Assembly: GCF_021502675.1 (NCBI RefSeq)
Contig: NZ_JAKFHA010000017.1
Location: forward strand, 105,832 to 169,831
DNA: 64,000 nucleotides
Source: Yinghuangia soli
GTDB lineage: Bacteria; Actinomycetota; Actinomycetes; Streptomycetales; Streptomycetaceae
Reading direction: 5' to 3'
The notes beneath the pieces were generated by a model, which ran no database searches, was not told the DNA's origin, and saw nothing but the letters and a program-made list of their open reading frames with translations. Shown piece by piece: positions 63,288-64,000 of the stretch. The position numbers and the translations under genes were made by a program. How positions within the stretch are numbered: the first letter of the stretch is position 1; every line of letters starts with the position of its first letter.

Positions 63288-63899
63288 ATGACCGAGGCGA
63301 CGGCCCCGCCGGCGGGGCTGCCGAAGCTGCCGAACACCGCGTGGGCGGTGCTCGGGCTGCTGTCCTTCCCCGGCGAGCGCTCCGGGTACGACCTGAAGAA
63401 GTGGGCCGACTCGTCGCTCCGGTTCTTCTACTGGAGCCCGGCGCTCAGCCAGATCTACACCGAGCTCAAGCGCCTGGAGCAGCTCGGCTTCGCGGTCTCG
63501 CGGATCGCCTCGCAGGACGAACTGCGCAACAAGCGGCTGTACTCCATCACCGAGGCCGGCCAGGCCGCGCTCGCCGCCTGGGCCCGGGACACCCCGGCCG
63601 GCCCGCCGGTGCTCAAGCACGGCGTCGCGCTGCGGGTGTGGATGGGCCACCTGTCCGAGCCCGAGGAGCTGCGCAAGACGCTCGTGGAGCACCGCGACTG
63701 GGCGGACCGGACGCTGGCCGAGGTGCAGGCGTCCGAGGACACCGCGCAGGACCGCTGGCCGTTCCCGGCGCTGGTGCTCAAGTGGAGCGAGCGCTACTAC
63801 AAGGCCGAACGCGAGCTGGCCGAGGGCATGTTGGCCGATCTCGACGACCTTTTCGCGCACGGCGACGTGCACGTCGCGGAGCGCCCGCCCAGCAGCTGA
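63288..63899 (+). CDS. PadR-family transcriptional regulator
   Basis: 203 residues. The N-terminal winged helix starts LPNTAWAVLGLLSFPGERSGYDLKKW and continues LSQIYTELKRLEQLGFAV, typical of PadR; the C-terminal half is the helical dimerisation domain (PadR-like AphA type). PadR proteins usually repress neighbouring catabolic or efflux genes and respond to small aromatic or lipophilic ligands. ATG 63288 has GGGAGGG eight bases upstream. It is divergent from the LLM oxidoreductase gene and likely controls that gene or the cluster. Confidence 0.92.
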   Translation: MTEATAPPAGLPKLPNTAWAVLGLLSFPGERSGYDLKKWADSSLRFFYWSPALSQIYTELKRLEQLGFAVSRIASQDELRNKRLYSITEAGQAALAAWARDTPAGPPVLKHGVALRVWMGHLSEPEELRKTLVEHRDWADRTLAEVQASEDTAQDRWPFPALVLKWSERYYKAERELAEGMLADLDDLFAHGDVHVAERPPSS

Positions 63900-63941
63900 C
63901 GCGCCCGCGGGCCGCGGCAGGAGGCGTCCAGGACATGGCGA

Positions 63942-64000
63942 AGGGGGGGGGGCGGGGGGCCCCCCCCCCCGCGCGGCCCCCCCAGGGCCCCCCCCGGCGG
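63942..64000. other. Low-complexity G/C runs at the window end, probable contig-end artefact
   Basis: The last 59 bases are almost only runs of G then C (9 to 12 long) with no coding pattern. This is unlike anything else in the window and looks like unreliable sequence at a contig edge. Confidence 0.75.

Overview
The window is very GC-rich with GTG, TTG and ATG starts, strong GC-rich hairpin terminators and several leaderless transcripts. The order of the housekeeping genes (dnaJ-hrcA-MBL-DUF3097, hemW, acyl-CoA ligase, lepA, rpsT, holA, comEC, comEA, degV, leuS) is the one seen in streptomycetes. It most likely comes from a chromosome of the family Streptomycetaceae or a close relative. The last ~60 bases are low-complexity G/C runs that look like a poor contig end. 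No rRNA, CRISPR array, insertion sequence or prophage was seen.

Region 1 (1-11 kb): the start of dnaJ, hrcA under a CIRCE operator, a metallo-beta-lactamase-fold hydrolase and a DUF3097 gene. Then comes a sulfur-scavenging operon: a leaderless 27-residue cysteine-containing leader peptide, an oligopeptide-type ABC importer (lipoprotein, two permeases, fused double ATPase) and a cytoplasmic-looking sulfatase. Together they suggest import of an organic sulfate ester and release of sulfate inside the cell, controlled by attenuation.

Region 2 (11-19 kb): a solitary archaeal-type AAA ATPase preceded by palindromic sites, phenylalanine hydroxylase, a DUF2199 gene and five tandem paralogous lipoproteins, most with their own terminators.

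Region 3 (19-29 kb) is the most unusual block: three different dynamin-like GTPases, a highly acidic repeat protein whose C-terminal C39-peptidase-like domain lacks its catalytic residues, and a diverged formylglycine-generating-enzyme-like protein. All are on the plus strand, partly with overlapping start and stop codons. It recalls the mycobacterial ini genes but has a different composition, and may be an envelope-remodelling or stress system.

Region 4 (29-50 kb) is the conserved backbone: hemW, an acyl-CoA ligase, an NlpC/P60 hydrolase behind a possible c-di-AMP riboswitch, lepA, a small kinase-like gene, rpsT, a bacterial Thg1-like gene, holA, comEC, comEA, degV and leuS. comEC carries a long repeat insertion and its frame reads through all of holA. 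leuS is preceded by an 11-residue leader peptide with three consecutive leucines and a U-tailed terminator, a textbook attenuator layout.

Region 5 (50-64 kb) is accessory metabolism: a YhhN protein, a gamma-glutamylation-type amine catabolism cluster (peptidase C26, SDR, aldehyde dehydrogenase, glutamine-synthetase-like ligase) opposite a GntR/FadR regulator with an inverted-repeat operator, two paralogous lipoproteins around an LppU-like protein, two identical tRNA-Ala(GGC) genes, and a PadR-flanked cluster of three hydroxysteroid-dehydrogenase-like SDRs, an alpha/beta hydrolase and a luciferase-like monooxygenase.
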